Source of the DNA: Henriciella sp.
GTDB lineage: Bacteria > Pseudomonadota > Alphaproteobacteria > Caulobacterales > Hyphomonadaceae
DNA length: 64,000 bases
Assembly (NCBI GenBank): GCA_013214545.1
Contig: JABSQB010000007.1
Span: 1-64,000, forward strand
Direction: 5' to 3'
Both the position numbers and the translations under genes were made by a program. Below the pieces are notes generated by a model. That model was not told where the DNA came from. It did no database searches and was given only the letters and a program-made list of their open reading frames with translations. Shown one piece after another: positions 1-8,814 of the stretch (its first letter is position 1; each line of letters begins with the position of its first letter).

Positions 1-378
1 TAGCGCTTTGAGCTCGTGACTGGCGCGGCTCTTCATATGCACCGGATTGTACCACCCAGCCCGCAGGATATGAGCGATGCCTCGCGCATCGGCCTTATCA
101 GTCTTGTTGCGCATTGCTTTGAGAGCAGCGGCGACTTTGCGGGTTTCCATGCAAACTGTTTCAAAGCCTTCCGCGGTCAGGCCGTGAAACAGCATTTGGC
201 TCATCGTGACAGCTTCCAAACCGATGCGCTCCACCGAGTAACCAGCAGAGCGAAGATGGCCCGCGATGTCAGCTACTTCACACGGCAGCTTTTTCTCTTC
301 GATGGTCCGGCCTTCACGGTCCAGTACACACATCGCAACTGATCTTAAGGATACATCCAATCCAACATAAACGGTCAT
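1..378 (-). mobile_element. IS110-family transposase, N-terminal part, truncated by window edge
   Basis: Reverse strand reads MTVYVGLDVSLRSVAMCVLDREGRTIEEKKLPCEVADIAGHLRSAGYSVERIGLEAVTMSQMLFHGLTAEGFETVCMETRKVAAALKAMRNKTDKADARGIAHILRAGWY...; GLDVS, E and NKTDKADA motifs are typical of the IS110 DEDD N-terminal domain. Confidence 0.9.
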
Positions 379-441
379 CGTCTTCTCCTTCCTATCCGCA
401 GCCCAATGCTGCGAACCTATCAGGAGCTCGACTGGCTAACA

Positions 442-484
442 GTCCGCCCGATTACCCATGCTTTTGACCCAGAGCGGACATTGC
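442..484. repeat. Imperfect inverted repeat GTCCGC...GCGGAC between IS110 CDS and HAD gene
   Basis: GTCCGC at 442-447 and GCGGAC at 474-479 read directly. Confidence 0.5.
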
Positions 485-489
485 AGCGC

Positions 490-1098
490 CTATAGCAACC
501 CCTCAGACACCAATCGCGCCTTGAAGCCCTCAGCGCCCTGAAAGTGGTGCGCTTTGAAACCGAAGGCTTCGGCGGCCTCGCAATTGCGCTCGCGGTCATC
601 GGTGAACAGGACGTCTGCCGGATCAGGGTGGCCCATGCGGGCATGGGTGATTTCGTAGATGCGGCGATCCGGTTTTGCGACTTTCTCCGCTCCCGAGACG
701 ACGACATCGCGCAACAATTTGATCATCGGGAAGGCATCAAACGTCTCTTGCGCCACTTCGTCCGGCAAGTTGGACAGGCCATAAAGCGGGACTTGTCGTT
801 CTTCCAGCGCCGCCATCAAAGGCGGCATCCCGGGTACATAGCCTTCAAACATGTCGAGCCAGCGGGTTTTCCAGGCGCGGATCTGCGCTTCGAAATGCGG
901 GAATTTGGCGATCAGTTGGTCGCCATTCTCAGCCATCGACACGCCGAGATCATGTTGCAAATGCCAGTCCATATTGCAGACATCGCGGACGAAGGCTTCT
1001 GCTTCGGATTCGGTCTCAAAAAAGTCGCGATACAGGCGTATCGGTTGCCAGTCGACAACCACATGACCAAGGTCGAAGAGGACGATGCGAGCGCTCAC
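490..1098 (-). CDS. HAD-IA family hydrolase
   Basis: DLGHVVVDW motif I, LSNLP, KPDRRIYE, FTDDRERN motifs. Confidence 0.85.
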   Translation of the reverse strand: MSARIVLFDLGHVVVDWQPIRLYRDFFETESEAEAFVRDVCNMDWHLQHDLGVSMAENGDQLIAKFPHFEAQIRAWKTRWLDMFEGYVPGMPPLMAALEERQVPLYGLSNLPDEVAQETFDAFPMIKLLRDVVVSGAEKVAKPDRRIYEITHARMGHPDPADVLFTDDRERNCEAAEAFGFKAHHFQGAEGFKARLVSEGLL

Positions 1099-1124
1099 GG
1101 GTCGCTCAGCTGTTCATATAAGGC

Positions 1125-1250
1125 TCAGCCCTGCTTTGCTTTAAAGCGTGGGTCCGTCTTATTGATGATATAGGTCCGGCCACGACGGCGAACGACCTTG
1201 CAGTCACGGTGGCGCGACTTGAGTGCTTTGATCGAGGATTTCACTTTCAT
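1125..1250 (-). CDS. rpmJ: 50S ribosomal protein L36 (zinc-less type)
   Basis: 41 aa [41 protein letters not shown]; below ORF-track size threshold. Confidence 0.95.
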   Translation of the reverse strand: MKVKSSIKALKSRHRDCKVVRRRGRTYIINKTDPRFKAKQG

Positions 1251-1356
1251 GGCTTTGGCCCAAACGTTAGATCAGTTTTTACGAAAGCGCGGGACATACA
1301 CAGGCGGTCTGCCTGAGTCAATCACGGCTTACAGGCAAATGCGCAAAGGGGTGCGT

Positions 1357-2679
1357 ATGATGAGCGATCATATCTGGAAACGACGACTCTATGGCATCAT
1401 TGCTGGCGCCGCCCTGATCACGGCCTGCGCCGCCTCCCCGCAATCCCAGCAGCCGGACGTGAATCCGGTCGGGCCCGTCGGTGGCGGCAGCGCCAGTGTG
1501 CTCGCCCCGTTCAGCGCCTCCGGTCATGACGGAATGGATGCCTGGCGCGCGGACTTCGCGGCCCGGGCCGTCGCCGCTGGCCGCGATGTCGAAATCGTAC
1601 ACGCGACCCTGGCCGAGCTGCGCCCGCTCGATCTTTACCTTGCCGAAAATGTCGAGATTGCCCGCACTGATGTTGCGAGCCAGGCTGAATTCGCCAAGCC
1701 GATCTGGGACTATGTTGGCTCGGCTGTCACGACCGACCGCAAAACCAGAGGCGCCGCGCGGCTGGATGAGCTGACCGCGACCTTCGACCGGATCGAGGCG
1801 GCTTACGGCGTCGACCGCGAGGCGATTACGGCAATCTGGGCCATGGAGACCAATCTCGGCTCCTATATCGGCACATTCGATGCCGCGAACACGCTCGCCA
1901 ATATGGCCGTGGAGGGCCGCCGTCAGGCTTTTGCCGAGAGCGAACTGCTGGCCCTGATGAAGATGCAAGAAAACGGCTATGTCACCCGCGATCAGCTGGT
2001 TTCGGGCTGGGCCGGGGCGATGGGGCAGACGCAGTTTATGCCGTCCACCTTCCTGACCTATGCGGTCGACTTTGATGGCGATGGCCGCAAAGACCTGTGG
2101 AACAGCGCGGAGGATGCTTTGGCGTCTGCGGCGAATTATTTGCGGGCCTCGGGCTATCAGAAAGACATGCCCTGGGGCGTTGAGATCCTGGCACCGAGCG
2201 GGTTCGACTGGTCGCTCGCCGATGGCGAAGACCGGCGTCTGTCGACCTGGACGAGCTATGGCCTGTCGCCGATGACGGGCGGACCTTTTGGAGCGCCTGA
2301 GACCGCTTATGCCGAGCTATGGCTGCCAACCGGCGCGACCGGGCCGAAATACTTATTGTTCAAGAATTTCGACGTGTTCAAAACTTACAATCGCTCGGAC
2401 AGCTATGCGTTTTCGGTTGGTCTTTTGACAGATGGCGTTGCCGGAAAGCATGGCCCAGTCGCTATCTGGCCGACCGAGCTGGAATTGCTGACCCGCCGCG
2501 ACATCATGGTGCTGCAGGACAATCTCAACCGGCTTGGCTTTGATGCAGGTCCGGTCGACGGCATTGCCGGGCGCGGCACCAAAGGCGCCCTGCGCCGGTT
2601 CCAGAAAGCCAGCGCGATCGTTCCGGCTGACGGCTATCCTACCACGGTGGCGTTGCAGCAGGTCATGGCGGCCGATTAA
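1357..2679 (+). CDS. Lytic murein transglycosylase with C-terminal peptidoglycan-binding domain
   Basis: AIWAMETNLGSYIG, GAMGQTQFMPSTF motifs; lipoprotein-like signal; LNRLGFDAGPVDGIAGRGTKGALRRFQ PG-binding repeat. Start moved inside the longer ORF. Confidence 0.9.
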   Translation: MMSDHIWKRRLYGIIAGAALITACAASPQSQQPDVNPVGPVGGGSASVLAPFSASGHDGMDAWRADFAARAVAAGRDVEIVHATLAELRPLDLYLAENVEIARTDVASQAEFAKPIWDYVGSAVTTDRKTRGAARLDELTATFDRIEAAYGVDREAITAIWAMETNLGSYIGTFDAANTLANMAVEGRRQAFAESELLALMKMQENGYVTRDQLVSGWAGAMGQTQFMPSTFLTYAVDFDGDGRKDLWNSAEDALASAANYLRASGYQKDMPWGVEILAPSGFDWSLADGEDRRLSTWTSYGLSPMTGGPFGAPETAYAELWLPTGATGPKYLLFKNFDVFKTYNRSDSYAFSVGLLTDGVAGKHGPVAIWPTELELLTRRDIMVLQDNLNRLGFDAGPVDGIAGRGTKGALRRFQKASAIVPADGYPTTVALQQVMAAD

Positions 2680-3956
2680 GCGAGGTCTTCGGCCTCACCA
2701 ACGCCCGGTTCAATCGCCTTCCAGGCAAACAGCGCCATCGCGACGAGCAGGCCGACGCAGATCCAGAATGGCAATGATGGGTCGACAAACTCGTACAGGA
2801 ACAGGCCAAATAACGGCGTGATGATGTAGCCCATGCCGTTGGCGGAGATGACCAGACCCGCGACATTGCCCTGAAGCTGCGGCGACACGGCAAGCGAGGC
2901 CCCGCTGGAAAAGCCCGGCCGTGTCAGGCCCTGACCGATGCCGAGGAAGAATTGCGCCAGGATCAGTGTGGCGAAATCCTGCGCTGGAATCAGGATCAAC
3001 GCCCCGATCAGCAGCGGGATACAGCCGGTAATCATCAGCGTCTTGTTCTTCAGCTTGAGCAGCGGGATCAGCACCAGCTGCGCCGTCATCACGGCCATCG
3101 CCCCGACCATAAAGGCCGGGCCGGTAAACACGGCGGCGCGTTCCGGTTGATCGGGCGGAATCTCGAGCTTGTCGATCACCGCAAAGACAAAGACCTGGGT
3201 CAATATCCCGGTGACCAGCGACAAAGTGACGGCAAAGGTTAGGAACGGCAGCACATTGCGCGAGCGCCACAATCCGATCGCGCCAGGAATCACTTCCACT
3301 GTGGTCGCATCCTGCACGGGCTCGCGATTCTCCGGCAGGAAGTTCCACAGTGCGATCGACATCACGCCGGCGAGGATGCAAGTGATCAGCATCGGGCTCA
3401 GAATGCCGAAATTCGCCACCAGCACCGCTGCGAAGGCGGGTCCGACAATCGTCCCGAAACTGAAGCCCGAGGTCACGAAAGCGATCTCGCTCTGGCGTTC
3501 TGAGGGTTCTGTCCGGTCGGCCACATAGGCCTGCGCCGCGGGGCTTGAACCGGATCCGATCAGGCCAAAGACAGACCGCGACAGAGCGAGGCAGGCAAAG
3601 ATCGCGAACGGCGCGGTGATAAACTCCGATACGGCTGCCCATGATGAGATGAGCAGCAGAAACATGGACACAGAATATCCGGCGAGGCCGAACGACGCGA
3701 TCCGGCGCCGACCAAAGCGGTTCGAGCGTTTGCCCCAGAATGGCGAGGAGAGTGACCAACACAGTGCTGACAACGAGAAGATCGCGCCAGCCATCCAATC
3801 CGGCAATGCCAGGGTTCGCGTCAGCGGCGGAATCACGGCCGCGATGAGCATCGTATTGCCAGCGCCAATCGCCATTAAAGAGAAGAACAAGATGAAAAAC
3901 GCCCCGCGCCGGTTCGGCTGAGGCGTTTGATCCCTAGTGCTCTCTGACTCGCTCAT
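2676..3956 (-). CDS. MFS transporter
   Basis: 12-TM-like hydrophobic protein, GKRSNRFGRRR loop 2/3 motif. Confidence 0.9.
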   Translation of the reverse strand: MSESESTRDQTPQPNRRGAFFILFFSLMAIGAGNTMLIAAVIPPLTRTLALPDWMAGAIFSLSALCWSLSSPFWGKRSNRFGRRRIASFGLAGYSVSMFLLLISSWAAVSEFITAPFAIFACLALSRSVFGLIGSGSSPAAQAYVADRTEPSERQSEIAFVTSGFSFGTIVGPAFAAVLVANFGILSPMLITCILAGVMSIALWNFLPENREPVQDATTVEVIPGAIGLWRSRNVLPFLTFAVTLSLVTGILTQVFVFAVIDKLEIPPDQPERAAVFTGPAFMVGAMAVMTAQLVLIPLLKLKNKTLMITGCIPLLIGALILIPAQDFATLILAQFFLGIGQGLTRPGFSSGASLAVSPQLQGNVAGLVISANGMGYIITPLFGLFLYEFVDPSLPFWICVGLLVAMALFAWKAIEPGVGEAEDLA

Positions 3957-4021
3957 GCGCCCTGTTTGATCTCATCGGCGACAAAATCAAGGCCAGACGC
4001 CCCCTCTCCTCGCGGATATCT

Positions 4022-4978
4022 GTGCGCAAGCGCGGCGAAACGGGATTGAAAGGAAATCGCGCCATCGTGGGAGAGAATGAGAAAGACTGGATTGCCAGCA
4101 TGGTTCAACTGATCGGATTTGGAATTGTCCTCGCCATTGTCTCTGCCGCTTTGCTGGTCAGCGGCGGGCCCGCCGTCATGTCGGCTTTGCCATTTGAACT
4201 GGCTCTGATTGGCGGCGCAGCTTTCGGCACGCTCCTGATTGGCAATTCAACCTCGGTCGCCGTGGCCGCGATGCGCGGCTTTGGACAGGCGCTGCGCGGC
4301 GCCAAATGGTCGAAACAGGATTATGCCGGACTGCTCACCATGATGCATGAAATGCTTCGCCGGGCTCGGCGCGGCGGCATTGTCGCCATCGAGCAAGATA
4401 TTGAGTCGCCAGATGAGTCAGAGCTTTTTGCCTCCGAGCCACGCCTTCTCGCCGATCCGCATGCACCGGGTTTGATCTGTGACAGTTTCCGGTTGATCGC
4501 GCTCGACCCAGCGATGCGCCGTCAGACAGCGACCTATCTTCAGGACCGCGTTGGAGAGATTGTCGAAGAACGCCAGCGCGGGGTCACAGCCCTGCAAACA
4601 CTCGCGGACGCCTTGCCAGCCCTCGGCATCGTGGCGGCTGTGCTCGGTATCATCAAGACCATGGCGATGATTGATCAATCGACCGCAGTGCTCGGCGAGA
4701 TGATCGCCGCCGCCTTGCTTGGCACTTTCCTTGGCGTCTTCCTCGCCTATGGCCTGGTCGGGCCGATCGCCAACCGGTTCGGCCAGATCGTTGAGGAAGA
4801 AGCCGTCTATCTGGATACGATTGCCCGGATCATCACTGCCTATACGCAGGATACGGCGCCGCGCACAGCGATTGAAATGGCCCGCGCCGCTCTGCCGGTA
4901 CATGTACGACCTGACATGAGCCTGATCGACGAACAGTTGAGCGTGATCCGCCTCAGCACTGCGCGGCGGGCGGCTTAA
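4022..4978 (+). CDS. motA: Flagellar motor stator protein MotA
   Basis: LADALPALGIVAAVLGIIKTM and ALLGTFLGVFLAYGLVGPIA motifs of MotA. Confidence 0.9.
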   Translation: MRKRGETGLKGNRAIVGENEKDWIASMVQLIGFGIVLAIVSAALLVSGGPAVMSALPFELALIGGAAFGTLLIGNSTSVAVAAMRGFGQALRGAKWSKQDYAGLLTMMHEMLRRARRGGIVAIEQDIESPDESELFASEPRLLADPHAPGLICDSFRLIALDPAMRRQTATYLQDRVGEIVEERQRGVTALQTLADALPALGIVAAVLGIIKTMAMIDQSTAVLGEMIAAALLGTFLGVFLAYGLVGPIANRFGQIVEEEAVYLDTIARIITAYTQDTAPRTAIEMARAALPVHVRPDMSLIDEQLSVIRLSTARRAA

Positions 4979-5092
4979 ACGCTAAGCATTTGCTACCGGG
5001 CCGCACCGAAATTTACCAAGTCAGATTAAACCGATAGCAAAAAGCCTTCGCCATAATGTGCGCATCTAGAGGTAATCCGTCAGGAGCCGCGT

Positions 5093-5506
5093 ATGAGCGA
5101 ACTGGTTAAATCGACTGAGCTGACTTTTACTCGGAAGTACTGGGCGCAAGGCCTGCCCGGGCAATTGGCCATGGGCCTGTCCGGCATTATCGCCGTGCTC
5201 GTCGCCTTGAAGACGATCACTTATGAGCCTGGCCTCGGTGCAACCTTCGCCTTTCAGGATCACTTCTTTCGGGTTCTGTCTTTCGCCGCTCTGACCGTCT
5301 GGACGACGTTTGCGATCGGTATCCGGCGCCGCGGCCCGGCTGCCATGATCACGCTGGGCTTTGCAATTTTTGTCGAGCTGATCCTGGCACCGATGCGCAA
5401 TGAAGTGTCGACAACGCTGGTCTCGACCAATTTCGGAATTGTGCTCGCTTATTGCGGGATGCAGCTCTACTGGCTCAATCTGGTGAAACAGCGCCTGCAG
5501 AAATAA
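5093..5506 (+). CDS. Hypothetical membrane protein
   Basis: 137 aa ORF with about four hydrophobic segments and an upstream ribosome-binding-like AGGAG. Confidence 0.65.
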   Translation: MSELVKSTELTFTRKYWAQGLPGQLAMGLSGIIAVLVALKTITYEPGLGATFAFQDHFFRVLSFAALTVWTTFAIGIRRRGPAAMITLGFAIFVELILAPMRNEVSTTLVSTNFGIVLAYCGMQLYWLNLVKQRLQK

Positions 5507-5581
5507 GTGCAGGCAAAACAGTCTAAACACTAGCATTCACCCCGAACGCGCCCTACTCTTACCGGAGGTTCAAAGGGGAGT

Positions 5582-6112
5582 TTGGGCTTGTCTCGTTTCG
5601 AAGATCTGATCTCGACCGTTGCGCACTATCAGGATTTGGCTGCGGAAAACTACACCCGCGTGCGGTCGCTGGCAGAGGAATTGCGCGCTGGTCTCTGCGC
5701 CCATATCGGGGCGATAGACGGGGTTTGCGTTCGCCTGGTTCCCCCTGCAGGTCCATTTGAACCCAAGGATTATGGCGATCAGGCTTTTTCCGTCCCACCA
5801 AAAGGGTTTCGGCCTCTGGGCGCCATCGTATTTGGTCTTGCTGTGCGGGTCTCTGTCGGGACCGACTGGATGCGCGTGGTGATGGAATGCCAGAAAATCG
5901 GCGACGAATTCATCGCCAATATTGTCGGCGGTGAAGAGTATCGCCTGTCCATCCCGCTAAAGGATAATGATCCGGAGCCCTTCTACGACCACATATACGA
6001 ACACGTCCTCGACTGGTTCAAAGCCCAGATCGAACGCTATGAAGCGGGCGATTATGGCACGCGCGAGATCGGATTCGATATCTCCCGCAAAAGCGACGAG
6101 GCGATGGCCTGA
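5582..6112 (+). CDS. Hypothetical protein
   Basis: 176 aa intact ORF in good coding context; family not recognised. Confidence 0.65.
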   Translation: MGLSRFEDLISTVAHYQDLAAENYTRVRSLAEELRAGLCAHIGAIDGVCVRLVPPAGPFEPKDYGDQAFSVPPKGFRPLGAIVFGLAVRVSVGTDWMRVVMECQKIGDEFIANIVGGEEYRLSIPLKDNDPEPFYDHIYEHVLDWFKAQIERYEAGDYGTREIGFDISRKSDEAMA

Positions 6113-6135
6113 TCGGGCCGGGGCGGAGCGGGTAA

Positions 6136-8031
6136 ATGGACATAGGTCTTCTTCTGGCCGGCAGTGCGGGCAGCGATGTCATCTTTGCCTGCGCCATGAT
6201 CGGTGCGCTCGGCCTGGGCGCACAATGGCTCGCCTGGCGTCTGCAGGCCCCTGCGATTGTTCTGATGTCGCTGGCAGGCCTCGCGGTCGGGCCGCTTTGG
6301 TCGGTGATTTTTGGCGATCCACTTCTCAGCCCGCAGGCGACCTTTGGCGACGTCTTCAGACCGATCGTGTCGCTCGCGGTCGCCGTGATCCTGTTTGAAG
6401 GCGGCCTAGTCCTCAAGTTTGAAAACTTGCGTGAAGCCGGCGCCGCGGTGCGCCGCATGATCTTCATTGGCGGGCCGCTCGCCTGGATCATGGGCACGAT
6501 TGCAGCCTATTACGCTGCCGGTCTCGACTGGGCGAGCGCAGTTGTGTTTGCGGGTGTGATGGTGGTCACAGGGCCAACCGTGATCATGCCGCTGCTGCGC
6601 CAGTCCAAGCTAGGCGGACGGCCGGCGCAATTCCTCAAATGGGAAGGAATCGTCAACGATCCGATCGGCGCGCTGTTTGCGGTCGCAGCTTTTGAGTTCA
6701 TTCGCGTCGCCTCGCAGGGCCAGAGCCTGTTTGGCGCTGGTCTGTGGATCATCATGGCCGCCTGTTACGGCATCGTCCTCGGCGTGCTGTTCGGCTGGGC
6801 CATGGCCAAGGCGTTCCGCGAAGGCTGGACGCCGGAATATCTGAAAGCGCCGCTCATCCTGGCGACGATCATTCTTTGCTACACAATGGCTGAAATGTTC
6901 CAGAAAGAGATCGGCCTCGTCGCTGTAACCGCATATGGAATGACGCTCGGCAATTCGAAACTCGCCGGTCTGACGGAGCTGCAGAAGTTCAAGGAAGACA
7001 TTGCGATCCTGCTCGTGTCCGGGGTGTTCGTGATGCTGACCGCCGACCTGACGCCAGCGATTATTAGTCAGGCGATCAATTGGAACACGCTCGCATTCCT
7101 GCTGTGCATGCTATTCATCGTGCGCCCACTCTCGGTCTGGATCTCGACTTATGGGACGCTCAATCGCAAGGAAGCCATCCTGCTTGGCTGGATTGCGCCG
7201 CGCGGGATTGTAGCCGTTGCGGTCTCGGGCCTGTTCGGCTCGCTGCTGGTGGATCTGTCGCGCGAAGGCCGATTCTTCTTTGAAGGCGCCGATCAGATTA
7301 CCCCGCTCGCCTTCGCCATGGTGTTCACGACTGTTGTCCTGCACGGCTTTACCATCGGTCCTCTGTCGCGGGGCCTCGGGCTTGCGCGCAAGGAAAAGCC
7401 GGGCGTCCTGATGGTCGGCGCCAATGCCTGGAGCGTGCAGTTTGCCACGGCGCTGGAGAAGAGCGGCATCGACGTCATCGTCGCCGACAGCAATTATCGC
7501 CGCCTGAAATCCTCGCGCGATGCCGGGCTTGAGATCTTCATGGGCGAGGTCCTGTCAGAGGATGCCGAGATCAAGCTCGACCATGCCCGCTTCTCAACCG
7601 TCATCGCCTTGTCGACCAATGATTCCTATAATGCGCTGGTCTGTAGCCATTTCGCGCCGGAAGTCGGACGGCACATGGTCTACCAGCTGTCGATCAGCGA
7701 CGATGAGGAAAATGATGAGCGCGTGGTGAGCTCTAATGCGCGCGGACGTACTTTGATCCGCCGGGGGCGCACTTATGACAGTCTCATCCGGGACCAGTAT
7801 CGCGGCTGGGAGTTTGCTCGCACACCACTGACCGACAAATACTCGCTGGAGCAATTCCGAATGGATCGCCCAGGCGCGGACATTGTGGCTGAGCTGCGGC
7901 CCGACGGCACGCTGGTTCTGCTGGGCCCGAACCGCGAACCGCGGGGCGGCGATGGCACAATGCTGATCAGCTTTGCCCCAGCCCACAAAGACGAGCGCTC
8001 TAATCCAGAGCTGACCCCGCAGCCTGCTTAA
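6136..8031 (+). CDS. CPA1-type cation:proton antiporter with C-terminal TrkA-N-like domain
   Basis: FEGGLVL, GWIAPRGIVAVAVSGLFG, then a VLMVGANAWSVQFATALEKSGIDVIVADS Rossmann segment. Confidence 0.9.
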   Translation: MDIGLLLAGSAGSDVIFACAMIGALGLGAQWLAWRLQAPAIVLMSLAGLAVGPLWSVIFGDPLLSPQATFGDVFRPIVSLAVAVILFEGGLVLKFENLREAGAAVRRMIFIGGPLAWIMGTIAAYYAAGLDWASAVVFAGVMVVTGPTVIMPLLRQSKLGGRPAQFLKWEGIVNDPIGALFAVAAFEFIRVASQGQSLFGAGLWIIMAACYGIVLGVLFGWAMAKAFREGWTPEYLKAPLILATIILCYTMAEMFQKEIGLVAVTAYGMTLGNSKLAGLTELQKFKEDIAILLVSGVFVMLTADLTPAIISQAINWNTLAFLLCMLFIVRPLSVWISTYGTLNRKEAILLGWIAPRGIVAVAVSGLFGSLLVDLSREGRFFFEGADQITPLAFAMVFTTVVLHGFTIGPLSRGLGLARKEKPGVLMVGANAWSVQFATALEKSGIDVIVADSNYRRLKSSRDAGLEIFMGEVLSEDAEIKLDHARFSTVIALSTNDSYNALVCSHFAPEVGRHMVYQLSISDDEENDERVVSSNARGRTLIRRGRTYDSLIRDQYRGWEFARTPLTDKYSLEQFRMDRPGADIVAELRPDGTLVLLGPNREPRGGDGTMLISFAPAHKDERSNPELTPQPA

Positions 8032-8750
8032 GACGCTTGTACTGCGTGAAGGTCGCGGCCATTCGCGCGCAACCAAGCCCGCTCCCGCTTCCAGCTTGGC
8101 CGACATGTATGAACGTGCGCCCAAAAGGCTGCGCTGTGGTTCATTTCGAGCAGGTGTGCGCACTCATGCGCTGCAACATATTCCAGCACCTCAGGCGGTG
8201 CCATGATCAGGCGCCAGGAGAAAGCCAGACGCCCGTCTGACGTGCATGAGCCCCAACGAGAACGAGTATCTTTCACTGTGACCCGGCGCGCTTCGACCCC
8301 CAGCGTGTCGCAATAGCGAATCACTGCGCGGGTCAAATCGTCTTTGGCGGTCTTTTTCAGAAACCGCTCGACCCGGCGTCCCGTGGTCTCGGGCAGGCCT
8401 GGAACGGAGAGAATTTGCGGGTCGCCCTCAATCAGTTTTGCCAGCCGCCCAGAGCCCTCCAGAGAGATACGGCAGTCTTCGCCGCGCAGCTTGAAAAGGC
8501 CCCCATCCTGGAGCAGGACATGGTCGGGAAGTGCCTGTAAATGTTCAGCAATCCAGTCAATCCGGTCGCGTGCAAACTCAGCCGCCTCACCGATCTTTCG
8601 CTTGCTTGGCGCAACGGCGACGGCTTCGCGATTGCGTTCATCGAGACGCAAAATCAAGCGACGCGCTTTCGGGTTCACTTCGAGACGAACGTGAACAGTC
8701 TGGCCACATTTTGTAACCAACGCCATCTTGTCGCCTTTATCGATAATCAT
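8028..8750 (-). CDS. YgjP/SprT-like zinc metallopeptidase (DUF45, M48-like)
   Basis: RSRWGSCTSDGRLAFSWRLIMAP...EYVAAHECAHLLEMNHSAAFWAHV; the longer ORF start to 9212 is antisense to the next gene and rejected. Confidence 0.9.
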   Translation of the reverse strand: MIIDKGDKMALVTKCGQTVHVRLEVNPKARRLILRLDERNREAVAVAPSKRKIGEAAEFARDRIDWIAEHLQALPDHVLLQDGGLFKLRGEDCRISLEGSGRLAKLIEGDPQILSVPGLPETTGRRVERFLKKTAKDDLTRAVIRYCDTLGVEARRVTVKDTRSRWGSCTSDGRLAFSWRLIMAPPEVLEYVAAHECAHLLEMNHSAAFWAHVHTCRPSWKRERAWLRANGRDLHAVQAS

Positions 8751-8814
8751 TAAATACGCCTCGACAGAAGTGTGCGATATGTCTAATGGAAACCGCCTAA
8801 TTGGGGAATCGACT

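Noticed and set aside
2710-3798. 362-aa minus ORF
   Set aside because: Out-of-frame shadow of the MFS gene 2676..3956, Arg/Asp-rich low-plausibility protein.
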